In this document: positions 8,592-16,095 of the stretch, in pieces
How the letters are laid out: each line of letters opens with the position of its first letter
How positions within the stretch are numbered: the stretch's first letter is position 1
Assembly: GCF_000193495.2 (NCBI RefSeq)
Contig: NZ_AP023410.1
Coordinates: 2,486,001 to 2,550,000 of the forward strand
Length of the DNA stretch: 64,000 bases
Direction of reading: 5' to 3'
From: Acetobacter aceti NBRC 14818
Lineage (GTDB): Bacteria; Pseudomonadota; Alphaproteobacteria; Acetobacterales; Acetobacteraceae
Program-made: the position numbers and the translations under genes
Notes under the pieces: model-generated
The model's input: only the letters and a program-made list of their open reading frames with translations
Database searches by the model: none
What the model was told of the DNA's origin: nothing

Positions 8592-9305
8592 CTATCGCTC
8601 CCAGCATCGGCCAAGACGTTTTTCAACGGACCTGATTCCGAAACCCGTGAGTTGCCCCATGAGCAGATACAGCAACGCGGCGGTGCCATAGAAAAGAAGC
8701 GGCTGTCGGGTCGCGCCGGAAGCGATGGTTGATTGCCGCAGGAGTTCCACGAGACCGATAATGGACAGCAGCGCGGTCTCCTTCAGGACGGATTGCCAGA
8801 TGTTCCCGAGTGCGGGCAAAGCGAAACGGAGCGTCTGGGGAGCGATGACGCGCCACAGAAGAACAGGTCGGCTCATGCCGCAGGCTTTACCGGCTTCGAT
8901 CTGGCCTCGATCAAGACGCAGATACGCGCTGCGATAGGCTTCGGTCTGATAGGCACCCGAGACCAGGCCGATGGCGATAACCCCGATGACGAAGGATGGC
9001 AGCGAGAAGAACCCCGGAAAACCTGCCAGATGCATGAGGTGGATCAGTGCCAGCGAGCCGCCGAAATAGAAGAGATAGACAACCAGTATTTCAGGTATTC
9101 CCCGCAATACGGTTGTGTAGAAAGTGCCGATCCAGCGCAGGATGGGTGTGGATGACAGTTTCAATGCGGCTCCGGCAGTACCCAGCAGACCTCCGATCGC
9201 AAAGCTGCACAAAGCGGCGATCAGAGTCAGGCCAGCCGCGATGACCAGCAGTTTGCCCCAGCCATCCGGCCCGAAACCGACAAGGGTAAGGGACGAAGTA
9301 TTCAT
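8592..9305 (-). CDS. ABC transporter permease (OccQ/HisQ type)
   Basis: 237 residues with about five transmembrane helices and the EAA motif QIEAGKACGMSRPVLLWRVIAPQTLRFALPALGN. It is the partner of the permease immediately downstream. Its ATG overlaps the stop of the DAO-like oxidoreductase gene upstream (ATGA), which implies coupled translation of enzyme and transporter. Sequence features place it in the histidine/arginine/opine permease family. Substrate is inferred from the operon, not from the permease itself. Confidence 0.88.
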   Translation of the reverse strand: MNTSSLTLVGFGPDGWGKLLVIAAGLTLIAALCSFAIGGLLGTAGAALKLSSTPILRWIGTFYTTVLRGIPEILVVYLFYFGGSLALIHLMHLAGFPGFFSLPSFVIGVIAIGLVSGAYQTEAYRSAYLRLDRGQIEAGKACGMSRPVLLWRVIAPQTLRFALPALGNIWQSVLKETALLSIIGLVELLRQSTIASGATRQPLLFYGTAALLYLLMGQLTGFGIRSVEKRLGRCWER

Positions 9306-10447
9306 GCGGCCACTCTGGAGGCAAAGCGTCCGCAGTCAAAGGGAGCCAGCGTGGCTTCAAGGGTGCCGCTGACAAGGGATTTGGCGACAGCCTCACCAAC
9401 AGCTGGAGAAAGCTGGAATCCATGTCCGCAGAAGCCGAAAACATGCCAGAGATCTGGCGTGCCCTGACCGGGACCGATGACGGGAATACCGTCAGGCGTT
9501 GCGCCTTCCAGCCCGGTCCAAGTCCGCAGGACCGGCACATGCGCCAGCGCCGGAAAGGCTTCGAGTGTCGCGGCTGCACTCTGCGGCATGCGGTCCATGA
9601 CCGTGAACGATGTATCCTGATCGGGACAGGGCTTTCCCAGAATGCCGCCACCGATAACCAGCGATCCGACAGCGCTCTGCTTGAAGGAGAGCGGCCTGTC
9701 GATGCCGATGACGACGGGCGTGAGAAACGGTTGTGTCCGTGCCGTGACCATCATCGACGGCGCGACGGTCTTGAGCGGCAGCGTCTGTCCGGCCATCGCC
9801 GCCACCCGCGCACCCCATGCGCCACCACAGTTGATGAGAACGCCGCCTTCATGCTGGCCAAACGATGTTTCCGCCCGCCATCCTCCACCCCGGACGCGCT
9901 CCAGTCCCAACACGCGGCAATTCTCCACGATCCGCGCACCCGCCGCGACGGCAGCTTCCCGAAATGCGCGTGTGGCGGCGGCCGGATTGGCGTGACCATC
10001 CCGTCGGGAGATGAGACCGCCAAGGGCGTTCTCCGAGACGCCGGGAAGCAGGGTACGTACGTCTTCGCGTGAAAGAAGCTCTTCTTCTCCAAGCCCGCGC
10101 TTTTTCATGTCTTCAGCACGGCCAACGGCCCATGACATTTCGGCCTCATCAAGCGCAAGGCCGATCTGGCTGACCCCGAGGCGAACCTCACAGGCATCAG
10201 CAGCTTTTTCTCCGACCAGTCGGTCGAGATGCACCCAGTGTTCCATGGCGCGCTGCGAGAGAGGGTATTCCCGCCAGTCGCGCATCAGCATTCTCAACCC
10301 GCCCGCGTTGACGCTGGAAGCGTGTCGGCCCGCGACATTTTTATCGAGCAGCGTGACGTTCCATCCGGCTCTCGCCAGAAACAGCGCGATCGAGCAGCCC
10401 TGAAGCCCGGCACCGATGATAAGGGCGGTTTCACTCTGCCGGGACAT
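9302..10447 (-). CDS. FAD-dependent oxidoreductase, opine oxidase beta-subunit-like (OoxB/NoxB type)
   Basis: DAO-fold flavoprotein expected to carry the substrate site of a heterotrimeric opine dehydrogenase/oxidase. The N-terminal dinucleotide motif is IIGAGLQGCSIALFLARAG (about residues 8-26). The conserved NAGGLR follows, and the C-terminal FCGHGFQLSPAVGEAVA closes the FAD site. The frame is open to 10468, but the ATG at 10447 follows GGAGG and gives a normal N-terminus. It overlaps the end of the alpha-subunit gene, and its own stop overlaps the permease start. Close relatives with the same domain layout include D-hydroxyproline dehydrogenase subunits, so substrate specificity is inferred mainly from the linked arginase and ocd. 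Confidence 0.82.
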   Translation of the reverse strand: MSRQSETALIIGAGLQGCSIALFLARAGWNVTLLDKNVAGRHASSVNAGGLRMLMRDWREYPLSQRAMEHWVHLDRLVGEKAADACEVRLGVSQIGLALDEAEMSWAVGRAEDMKKRGLGEEELLSREDVRTLLPGVSENALGGLISRRDGHANPAAATRAFREAAVAAGARIVENCRVLGLERVRGGGWRAETSFGQHEGGVLINCGGAWGARVAAMAGQTLPLKTVAPSMMVTARTQPFLTPVVIGIDRPLSFKQSAVGSLVIGGGILGKPCPDQDTSFTVMDRMPQSAAATLEAFPALAHVPVLRTWTGLEGATPDGIPVIGPGQGTPDLWHVFGFCGHGFQLSPAVGEAVAKSLVSGTLEATLAPFDCGRFASRVAA

Positions 10448-11957
10448 CGCTCGTCGCCTCCACATCATGTTCAGGCTTGTCTTCCAGTGTGAGCAGCTCG
10501 GTCGCGCTGGGGTCCAGACCGGTCAGACCGGCGAGTGCCCCTAGTGGGAGGGGGCGTATCGGAGGTCGTCCCCTGAAAACCGGTGGCGTGGAGCCGCAGG
10601 CACCGCGATCTTCCTCGATCAGGCGTGCTGCGGTGATCATGCAGTTGCGTCCCTGACAGGGCCCCATGCCGCACCGCGTTTCACCGCGCAGGGCGTCCAT
10701 GTTGCCAAATCCGGCGCGGATTTTCTCGCGTAGAGCGCCGGCGGTCAGTTCCTCGCAACGACAGACGATTGTGTTGTCGTCCGGCAGTTTGGCGGACAGA
10801 CCCGGTGGGAAAGCTGCATCCAGAAAGGGGCGGACGGACAGGGTTCTGTCAACGGCCTGCTGACTCTTGCTGGAGATGCCATCTCCTTTGCGAAGTTCGG
10901 CGAGAATGGCCTGTGCTGTCAGTCGTCCATGCGCAATGGTGGCCTCTGCTCCCCCGATCCTTCTGGCGTCACCCGTGATGCGGACAACGCAGCGCTCCGG
11001 CTGAAGGTCAGGCGGCAAGGCGGATGAGGCGAGACCGTCCGATGTTGTGCGCGGACGCCAGCTGGCGTTGGTCTGATCCCATTGCAAAGCCAGACCGGCT
11101 CCATTGGGAATATCGATAGCGGGCACGATGCCGTCATGCACGACCAGCAGATCGCAGGGCTGACGCACTCTCCGCCCTTTGACCGTAAAGCTGACAGCCT
11201 CGACTTTCCGTTCACCCTCTGCGGCGAGGTCAGACACACCGGACGTCATGCGCACGCCTGAGCGTTTCAGCTGTGCCAGCCATCCCAGTCCCTTGACCAC
11301 TGGAAGAAGGCCATTCCTGCGTAGATAACGCATAGCCCGCAGACCATCGGAAAAACGGTCGGTGCGTGCAATGAGAGTTGGTTTCACGCCCAGCTTGTGA
11401 AGCTGTGTCGCCAGCAACAGCAGCAAAGGGCCTGTTCCTGCCAGAACGACATTGCCAGTCGGCTTGAGATTGCCCGCTTTCAGGAGTGTCTGGACGCTCC
11501 CCGCCGTCATGACGCCGGGAAGTGTCCAGCCGGGAAAAGGCACGGGTCGTTCCATTGCGCCGTGGGCCAGAATGACAGTGGTGGCACGGAGGTAGCCTGC
11601 GTCCATCCCACGCAGCCATCCCACGGTTCCATCCGGTCGAACCTCCCACACGGTTGTCAGGGGGCGATAGTCGATGCGTGAGCTGGCGCGGAACCGTCGG
11701 ATCAGGTCCGCTCCGGCGCGGTAGGCAGGACCAAGTGCAGCAAGCAGCGCCTGTCTGTCAGAGCTCTGTTGAGAAATGTTGTCTTCCAGATTGCGGAAGA
11801 TCTGACCGCCCGGTGTCGGCTGCATGTCCAGAACGATGACCGAGCGGTTTGCTTCGGCCAGTTCGATGGCGGCTGTCATGCCTGCCGGGCCGCATCCCAC
11901 AATGATGATGTCAGCATCCATTGGCACGGAGGGGCGCATGTCGGTTGCCTGCGTCAT
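10431..11957 (-). CDS. FAD/NAD-type oxidoreductase with BFD [2Fe-2S] domain, opine oxidase alpha-subunit-like (OoxA/NoxA type)
   Basis: 508-residue electron-transfer subunit. It has an N-terminal FAD motif GCGPAGMTAAIELAEA (about 21-36), a second dinucleotide site GTGPLLLLLA in the middle, and a C-terminal BFD-like iron-sulphur domain whose cysteines read C-R-C-E-E and then TRCGMGPCQGRNC. This is the layout of OoxA, NoxA and HcnB. It starts with ATG overlapping the stop of the small ferredoxin-like gene (ATGA) and runs into the beta-subunit gene, so the three subunits are translationally coupled. The family oxidises the C-N bond of opines or related secondary amines and passes electrons towards the respiratory chain. 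Confidence 0.85.
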   Translation of the reverse strand: MTQATDMRPSVPMDADIIIVGCGPAGMTAAIELAEANRSVIVLDMQPTPGGQIFRNLEDNISQQSSDRQALLAALGPAYRAGADLIRRFRASSRIDYRPLTTVWEVRPDGTVGWLRGMDAGYLRATTVILAHGAMERPVPFPGWTLPGVMTAGSVQTLLKAGNLKPTGNVVLAGTGPLLLLLATQLHKLGVKPTLIARTDRFSDGLRAMRYLRRNGLLPVVKGLGWLAQLKRSGVRMTSGVSDLAAEGERKVEAVSFTVKGRRVRQPCDLLVVHDGIVPAIDIPNGAGLALQWDQTNASWRPRTTSDGLASSALPPDLQPERCVVRITGDARRIGGAEATIAHGRLTAQAILAELRKGDGISSKSQQAVDRTLSVRPFLDAAFPPGLSAKLPDDNTIVCRCEELTAGALREKIRAGFGNMDALRGETRCGMGPCQGRNCMITAARLIEEDRGACGSTPPVFRGRPPIRPLPLGALAGLTGLDPSATELLTLEDKPEHDVEATSDVPAE

Positions 11958-12259
11958 TGTGCGGAGTGTTCCAGAGCGATGGCGGCACCATTCTGACGAC
12001 GGACCCGCATGCGGTCGCGGACGATTGTCAGGCAGGCCTGCTGATTGCCGATGCCGTCAATTTCCACCAGACAGTCGAAGCACTGACCGATCATGCAATA
12101 AGGCAGACGGGGCGCGCCGGACACGGGCGTCAGTCGGTTGAATGGGACACCAGCGCGCAGCAGACAGGCGGCAACGCTTTCCCCTTTGCTGGCGGAGATC
12201 GGTTGGTCATCCAGATAAACCGTTATGCTGTGCGTGAGTGGTGCGATGGGAGAAAACAT
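11954..12259 (-). CDS. Small [2Fe-2S] protein, opine oxidase gamma-subunit-like
   Basis: 101 residues in the plant-type ferredoxin fold. The cysteine pattern YCMIGQCFDCLVEI followed by QQACLT gives C-x4-C-x2-C…C, as in HcnA and the gamma subunits of heterotrimeric octopine/nopaline and D-hydroxyproline dehydrogenases. The ATGA overlap with the alpha-subunit gene supports a stoichiometric complex. It is the first enzyme gene after the binding protein, separated by a 77-bp gap that holds no other gene. Confidence 0.82.
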   Translation of the reverse strand: MFSPIAPLTHSITVYLDDQPISASKGESVAACLLRAGVPFNRLTPVSGAPRLPYCMIGQCFDCLVEIDGIGNQQACLTIVRDRMRVRRQNGAAIALEHSAQ

Positions 12260-12336
12260 CTTAACTCTGCAATCGGAATGAGGAAGCGTGACCGGACGGT
12301 GTCCGTGAGAAAATCTATCGGAATATTCAGAATTTT

Positions 12337-13188
12337 TCAGTCATGGATCGAAATATCCGTGCCAAACCATTTTTCAGACAGGGCCTGGTTCGTGCCGTCC
12401 CTGTTGACGGAAGCAAGTGCGGCATTGAAAGCGTTGCGGAGGGCGTCATCGTCGGGACGGAACGCCATGTTGGTTGTGTCTGACCCGAGAACGCCGCCGG
12501 AAAATGTCGGACCCGTCATCACGAGGGAGCCCTTGGGAGCCGCTTCCATAAGGGTTTTGAAAGTTGTGACGTTGGCAATTGCGATGTTTATGCGTCCGGC
12601 CGCGAGTTCGAGACCAAGTTGCTCGAAAGAAGGATATTCCCGGACTGTCAGCCCCTGAAGATAGGCTTCGGCAAAGACGGCGGCTGTTGACCCGGTCTGA
12701 ACGCCGATCACCTTGCCAGCAAAGGCGGCTTTCAGGGCGTCCAGCGCCGATCGTGCTGTCTGTGGTTCCTGCGTGAGATCGAAAGAACTTTCCCCGTATG
12801 GCAGATGCGCCAATGGATCGGTGGCTGTTGTCAGAAAGCCATTGGGTGCGCGTGTATAGGGAATGGAAAAAGAGACGACCTTGCTGCGCTCTTCCGTGAC
12901 GCCCATTGAAGCGATGATGGCGTCGTACTGCCCGACGCGCAGTCCGGGGATCAGGCCGTTCCAGTCCTGCGTCACAACCCGGCACGTTACCTTCATGCGC
13001 AGGCAGAGAATGTTCACAAGATCCATTTCATAACCGGCATATGAACCATCCGGTTTTGCAAAAGCCCAGGGAGGATAGGTGCCTTCCGTGGCGATGGTGA
13101 GTGTGCGCGAATACTCTTCAGCCCGACTGGAACCCGACCATGTCAGGAACATTCCTGCTATCGCAAGACAGGTCGCACGAAGAGGCAT
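12337..13188 (-). CDS. Periplasmic solute-binding protein (OccT/NocT/ArgT type)
   Basis: 283-residue periplasmic receptor for the importer. Signal peptide 1-23 ends at SRA-EE. The type-2 periplasmic fold starts with LTIATEGTYPPWAF, followed by GYEMDLVNILC and the central IIASMGVTEERSKVVSFSIPY, which is characteristic of basic amino acid/opine receptors. The last third carries NAALASVNRDGTNQALSEKWFG. AGGAAA precedes the ATG. It is the promoter-proximal gene of the nine-gene operon and diverges from the lysR gene across 119 bp. Ligand is inferred: an arginine-derived opine is most consistent with the downstream enzymes, but arginine itself is a fair alternative. Confidence 0.87.
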   Translation of the reverse strand: MPLRATCLAIAGMFLTWSGSSRAEEYSRTLTIATEGTYPPWAFAKPDGSYAGYEMDLVNILCLRMKVTCRVVTQDWNGLIPGLRVGQYDAIIASMGVTEERSKVVSFSIPYTRAPNGFLTTATDPLAHLPYGESSFDLTQEPQTARSALDALKAAFAGKVIGVQTGSTAAVFAEAYLQGLTVREYPSFEQLGLELAAGRINIAIANVTTFKTLMEAAPKGSLVMTGPTFSGGVLGSDTTNMAFRPDDDALRNAFNAALASVNRDGTNQALSEKWFGTDISIHD

Positions 13189-13234
13189 TCATGATTTCCT
13201 GTTGATGAGTATGACAAAAAACTACGTAACTTCA

Positions 13235-13300
13235 TTAGATTTTTAAATGCGATATCGGAACATATTTTTTCTTGGCAGAAAGCATAAGCTCAGCTTAAGC
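13235..13300 (+). repeat. lysR upstream block, copy B
   Basis: The intact partner of the block at 4655-4720. It fills most of the 119-bp space between the binding-protein gene and the divergent lysR gene, so it should hold both promoters and the operator. Confidence 0.6.
13285..13297 (+). promoter_or_regulatory. T-N11-A LysR-type operator, copy B
   Basis: TAAGCTCAGCTTA has perfect five-base arms (TAAGC/GCTTA) and the T-N11-A spacing used by LysR-family regulators. It ends 10 bases before the lysR ATG and about 97 bases before the operon's first start codon, a position fit for autorepression and divergent activation. The same box recurs at 4705-4717. Confidence 0.65.
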
Positions 13301-13307
13301 TTGATGA

Positions 13308-14195
13308 ATGCAGCCATCCCGTATTCCGTCCCTGAACTGGCTACGCGTTTTCGATGCGGCGGCGCGGCATCAGAGTTTTGCCTCGGCGGGGCGTGAGTTG
13401 AACATGTCGGCGGCTGCGGTCAGCCAGCAGATCCTTGCCCTTGAGACCTATCTTAGAAAGCCGCTGTTTGTCAGAAGTCCCAACAGGGTCCGATTGACCG
13501 TGGAGGGGAACGAGTTTCTGCCGACTGTGCAGGTGTCCTTGCGAGCCATTGAGTCGAAGACGGCTTCCCTTTTTCCCAGAAAAAATGAAGAGCGGATTTC
13601 TCTCGTTGCCAGTCAGTTGATGGCCATGAGCTGGTTGCCACGTCGTCTGGTCGCTTTCGAGCAGGCACATCCGTCGGTTCGCATTGATCTGATCATAGAG
13701 GACATACAGCGTCACGCCGAACCGGATCTCGCGATCCGGTTTGATCATGGTATGTCCACGCTCTCACATCCGGGCTGGCTGATGGGTATAACGCATGTTG
13801 TTGTTGGCAAGGCGTCGGATATTGAGGCTATAACAGATGCCAGTGACATAACGGATTTCAGATTGCTGGATGTGCGGTCTCATGCGGTCGGGTGGAATAC
13901 GTTGCTGACGCGATATGCGGGTATGGCTGATGATCCTGCTCTGACAGTTGAATCCGTTGATACAACGCCTCTTGCGCTCATGATGATCAAGGAAAGTCAC
14001 GCATTGGCGCTGGTGCCCTGGCCTGCGTCCGAAAATCTGGTGCAGGCGCTTGGGCTGGAAATCTGTAAAACCATTCCGGCCATTCCGGGACTGGGCAATT
14101 ATTATATAGAGCAGTTTACGGGGCATGGCGCCCGGCCGATCATACACACGCTGTGTGAAGAGCTTCGCAAGGCGGCACGGGATACAGACTGTTGA
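13308..14195 (+). CDS. LysR-family regulator of the opine-type operon
   Basis: 295-residue transcription factor. Residues 8-65 form the winged helix-turn-helix (LNWLRVFDAAARHQSFASAG…SAAAVSQQILALE), in the GcvA-like subgroup. The effector-binding domain follows from about 95. It is divergent from the nine-gene operon, as OccR and NocR are from theirs, and a T-N11-A box lies between them. The expected role is to sense the imported opine and activate the operon while repressing itself. No good Shine-Dalgarno precedes the ATG at 13308, and another ATG at 13304 is out of frame. The stop runs directly into a relic of an ocd 3' end. Confidence 0.85.
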   Translation: MQPSRIPSLNWLRVFDAAARHQSFASAGRELNMSAAAVSQQILALETYLRKPLFVRSPNRVRLTVEGNEFLPTVQVSLRAIESKTASLFPRKNEERISLVASQLMAMSWLPRRLVAFEQAHPSVRIDLIIEDIQRHAEPDLAIRFDHGMSTLSHPGWLMGITHVVVGKASDIEAITDASDITDFRLLDVRSHAVGWNTLLTRYAGMADDPALTVESVDTTPLALMMIKESHALALVPWPASENLVQALGLEICKTIPAIPGLGNYYIEQFTGHGARPIIHTLCEELRKAARDTDC

Positions 14196-14280
14196 GTGTC
14201 TGGGAATGATAGACTGTAAGTTCGACGATCCACGCGATCTGTTCGGTATACTTCAGCGTTCCAAAATGGCGATATCGCAT
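14196..14280 (+). pseudogene. Relic of the ornithine cyclodeaminase C-terminus
   Basis: The + frame across this stretch reads ECLGMIDCKFDDPRDLFG and then ILQRSKMAIS. The functional ocd ends EKLDMVADPDDPRDLFG, MLQRSKMAVAS. At DNA level 14224-14280 matches the reverse complement of 4981-5040 at about nine positions in ten. No upstream part of ocd is present, and the frame continues without the original stop. It begins directly after the lysR stop, so an ancestral lysR-ocd tandem that lost most of ocd is the simplest reading. Confidence 0.7.
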
Positions 14281-14345
14281 GGCACCGCCATGCCACAGAT
14301 CGCTGAACACCTCTCTCGGATCATGACGCCACTGTTCCGTTTCTT

Positions 14346-15080
14346 CTATTCATCAACACCAAGATGTTTCAGAAGCGCTGAACGCAAGTGCACAAAAGCG
14401 GGATCGTAATGGCGTCGTGGGCGAGGGAGCGAAATGGATACTTCAGCCCGGATATGTCCTTTTTCAAGCACGACCGCCCGATCCGCCAGCAGAAGCGCTT
14501 CGTCCACATCATGTGTTACCAGTAGCACCGCGCTTTTGTGACGTTGCCAGAGGGCTGACACCAGATTCTGCATGTGCAGACGTGTCAGCGCGTCCAGTGC
14601 GGCAAACGGCTCATCCAGCATCAGGAATTTCGGTTCCCGAATGAGTGCACGTGCAAGTGCGGCACGTTGAGCTTCTCCTCCGGACAAGGTCAGTGGCCAC
14701 GCGTCCGTGCGATGTCCAAGTCCCACTTCCTCCAGAACCTGGCGTGCGTCAGAACGTGTCGCGCCAGCTTTTCCGAGCATTACGTTCTGCCAGACTTTTT
14801 TCCATGGCAGGAGGCGGCTTTCCTGAAACACCACCGCAGATTCCTGCGGGCAGGAAATCTGTCCTTCCCTGACAGGGTCAAGTCCTGAGAGCGCGCGCAG
14901 TAATGTCGATTTTCCCGAACCGCTCCGGCCAAGCAGGGCGACAAACTCGCCTTGGGCAATATCCAGATTCAGTTTATCCAGCACGGGAGAACCATTTCCG
15001 AAGCGACGGCTCAGACCGCGCACACTGACTGCCGGCTGGAGATCAGTAGCCACTGTAGCCAGAGAAGAGATGTAGTTCAT
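14346..15080 (-). CDS. ssuB: Aliphatic sulfonate-type ABC transporter ATPase
   Basis: About 244 residues with Walker A GRSGSGKST, Q-loop FQESRLLPWKKV, signature LSGGEAQRAALARAL, Walker B LMLDEPFAALD and switch VTHDVDEAL. This is the nitrate/sulfonate/taurine ATPase pattern. The frame is open to 15152, but the ATG at 15080 overlaps the permease stop (ATGA) and yields a normal N-terminus. It pairs with the permease upstream, and the binding protein is divergently encoded at 16096. Substrate class (sulfonate or sulphate ester) is inferred from the SfnB-like oxidoreductase in the same locus. Confidence 0.88.
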   Translation of the reverse strand: MNYISSLATVATDLQPAVSVRGLSRRFGNGSPVLDKLNLDIAQGEFVALLGRSGSGKSTLLRALSGLDPVREGQISCPQESAVVFQESRLLPWKKVWQNVMLGKAGATRSDARQVLEEVGLGHRTDAWPLTLSGGEAQRAALARALIREPKFLMLDEPFAALDALTRLHMQNLVSALWQRHKSAVLLVTHDVDEALLLADRAVVLEKGHIRAEVSISLPRPRRHYDPAFVHLRSALLKHLGVDE

Positions 15081-15955
15081 CCGATGTTCCCCGGCCGCTG
15101 GGCATGAGCAGGACGCCAGACCAGCGCCCGATGTTCCAGTATCCGCACGCACTGGTCAGAGATCAGTCCGAGAAGCCCGTAGATGGCAAGACCTACGAAG
15201 ATGATGTCGGTGCGCAGAAAGTCCTGTGCATCCATCATCATGTGTCCGATACCACTGTCAGCGTTGACCTGCTCAGCCACGACAAGCATCAGCCATGAAA
15301 TGCCGACTGCAAAACGGACGCCGACCAGCAGATCGGGCAGAGCGCCCGGAAGGATCACATCGCGGATCGTCTGGCTACGCGACAGGCGCAGGGTGCGTGT
15401 CATCTCCAGCAGCTTGGGGTCGATCGAACGGATGCCCTTGTGAAGGTTGAGATAGATTGGAAACGTGGAACCAAGAGCCACCAGAAGGATCTTTGGCGTT
15501 TCTCCGATGCCGAACCAGAGAATGAAAAGGGGAACAAGCGCCAGCACGGGCAGCGTGCGAAAAATCTGGAGCGGAGCGTCAACAATGTTTTCGCCAAGCC
15601 GGGACAGGCCGGAAATCAGGGCGAGACTGATTCCCGCCACAAGGGCGAGAGAGAGGCCAGCAGCGGCACGAAGAAGGGAGACACCCATATTGGTCGAGAG
15701 AGTGCCGTCCTGAACAAGGCTCCAGCCGGTGCCCAATATCTGGATCGGAGACGCGACCAGTCTGGTGGAAAGCAGGCCGGTGGAGCAGGCAGCCTGCCAG
15801 CACAGGATCATCAGCAGGGGAGAGAGATAACGGGCGACATTCCGGTAAGGCACTCTTCCAAGCCAGTTTCTTCGGGGAGAAGACAACGTGGTGACAGAAG
15901 GGATGGCAAACCGGGTTAGGGAAGGGGTGGTGCTGTGCTGGATTGCGCCTGACAT
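15077..15955 (-). CDS. ssuC: Aliphatic sulfonate-type ABC transporter permease
   Basis: About 292 residues with roughly six transmembrane helices. Family marks are the TLPVLALVPLFILWFGIGETPKI segment before the EAA loop and GVRFAVGISWLMLVVAEQ after it. The ATG at 15955 follows GGAG, whereas the longer frame to 15994 has none. It is first in a two-gene unit with ssuB and is divergent from the binding-protein gene across an intergenic space holding an inverted repeat. Confidence 0.87.
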   Translation of the reverse strand: MSGAIQHSTTPSLTRFAIPSVTTLSSPRRNWLGRVPYRNVARYLSPLLMILCWQAACSTGLLSTRLVASPIQILGTGWSLVQDGTLSTNMGVSLLRAAAGLSLALVAGISLALISGLSRLGENIVDAPLQIFRTLPVLALVPLFILWFGIGETPKILLVALGSTFPIYLNLHKGIRSIDPKLLEMTRTLRLSRSQTIRDVILPGALPDLLVGVRFAVGISWLMLVVAEQVNADSGIGHMMMDAQDFLRTDIIFVGLAIYGLLGLISDQCVRILEHRALVWRPAHAQRPGNIG

Positions 15956-16009
15956 GGTCTGGTGACTCCACGCTCTCGTTATTTCAGTGAGCACACTCTT
16001 CCATATTTA

Positions 16010-16026
16010 CACCTTCATATAAGGTG
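16010..16026. promoter_or_regulatory. Inverted repeat between divergent ssu units
   Basis: CACCTT-N5-AAGGTG, perfect six-base arms, roughly midway between the ssuC start (15955) and the ssuA start (16096). Symmetry and place suggest an operator for a regulator of both units, but no regulator gene lies next to it. Confidence 0.45.
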
Positions 16027-16095
16027 AAATATTTTCATATCATTCATTTGTGTGATTTAATTGAATTGTGCGACATTAAGTGGTGGTTTTTGGGA

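Noticed and set aside
4981..14195. Ti/Ri plasmid fragment
   Set aside because: No T-DNA border, vir, tra, rep or opine synthesis gene is present, and flanking genes look chromosomal. Only the catabolic module resembles Ti plasmid regions.
4981..14280. Integrative element with attL/attR made from the ocd 3' end
   Set aside because: The two ocd ends are inverted rather than direct repeats, and there is no integrase gene between them. Duplication and loss explains the pattern better.
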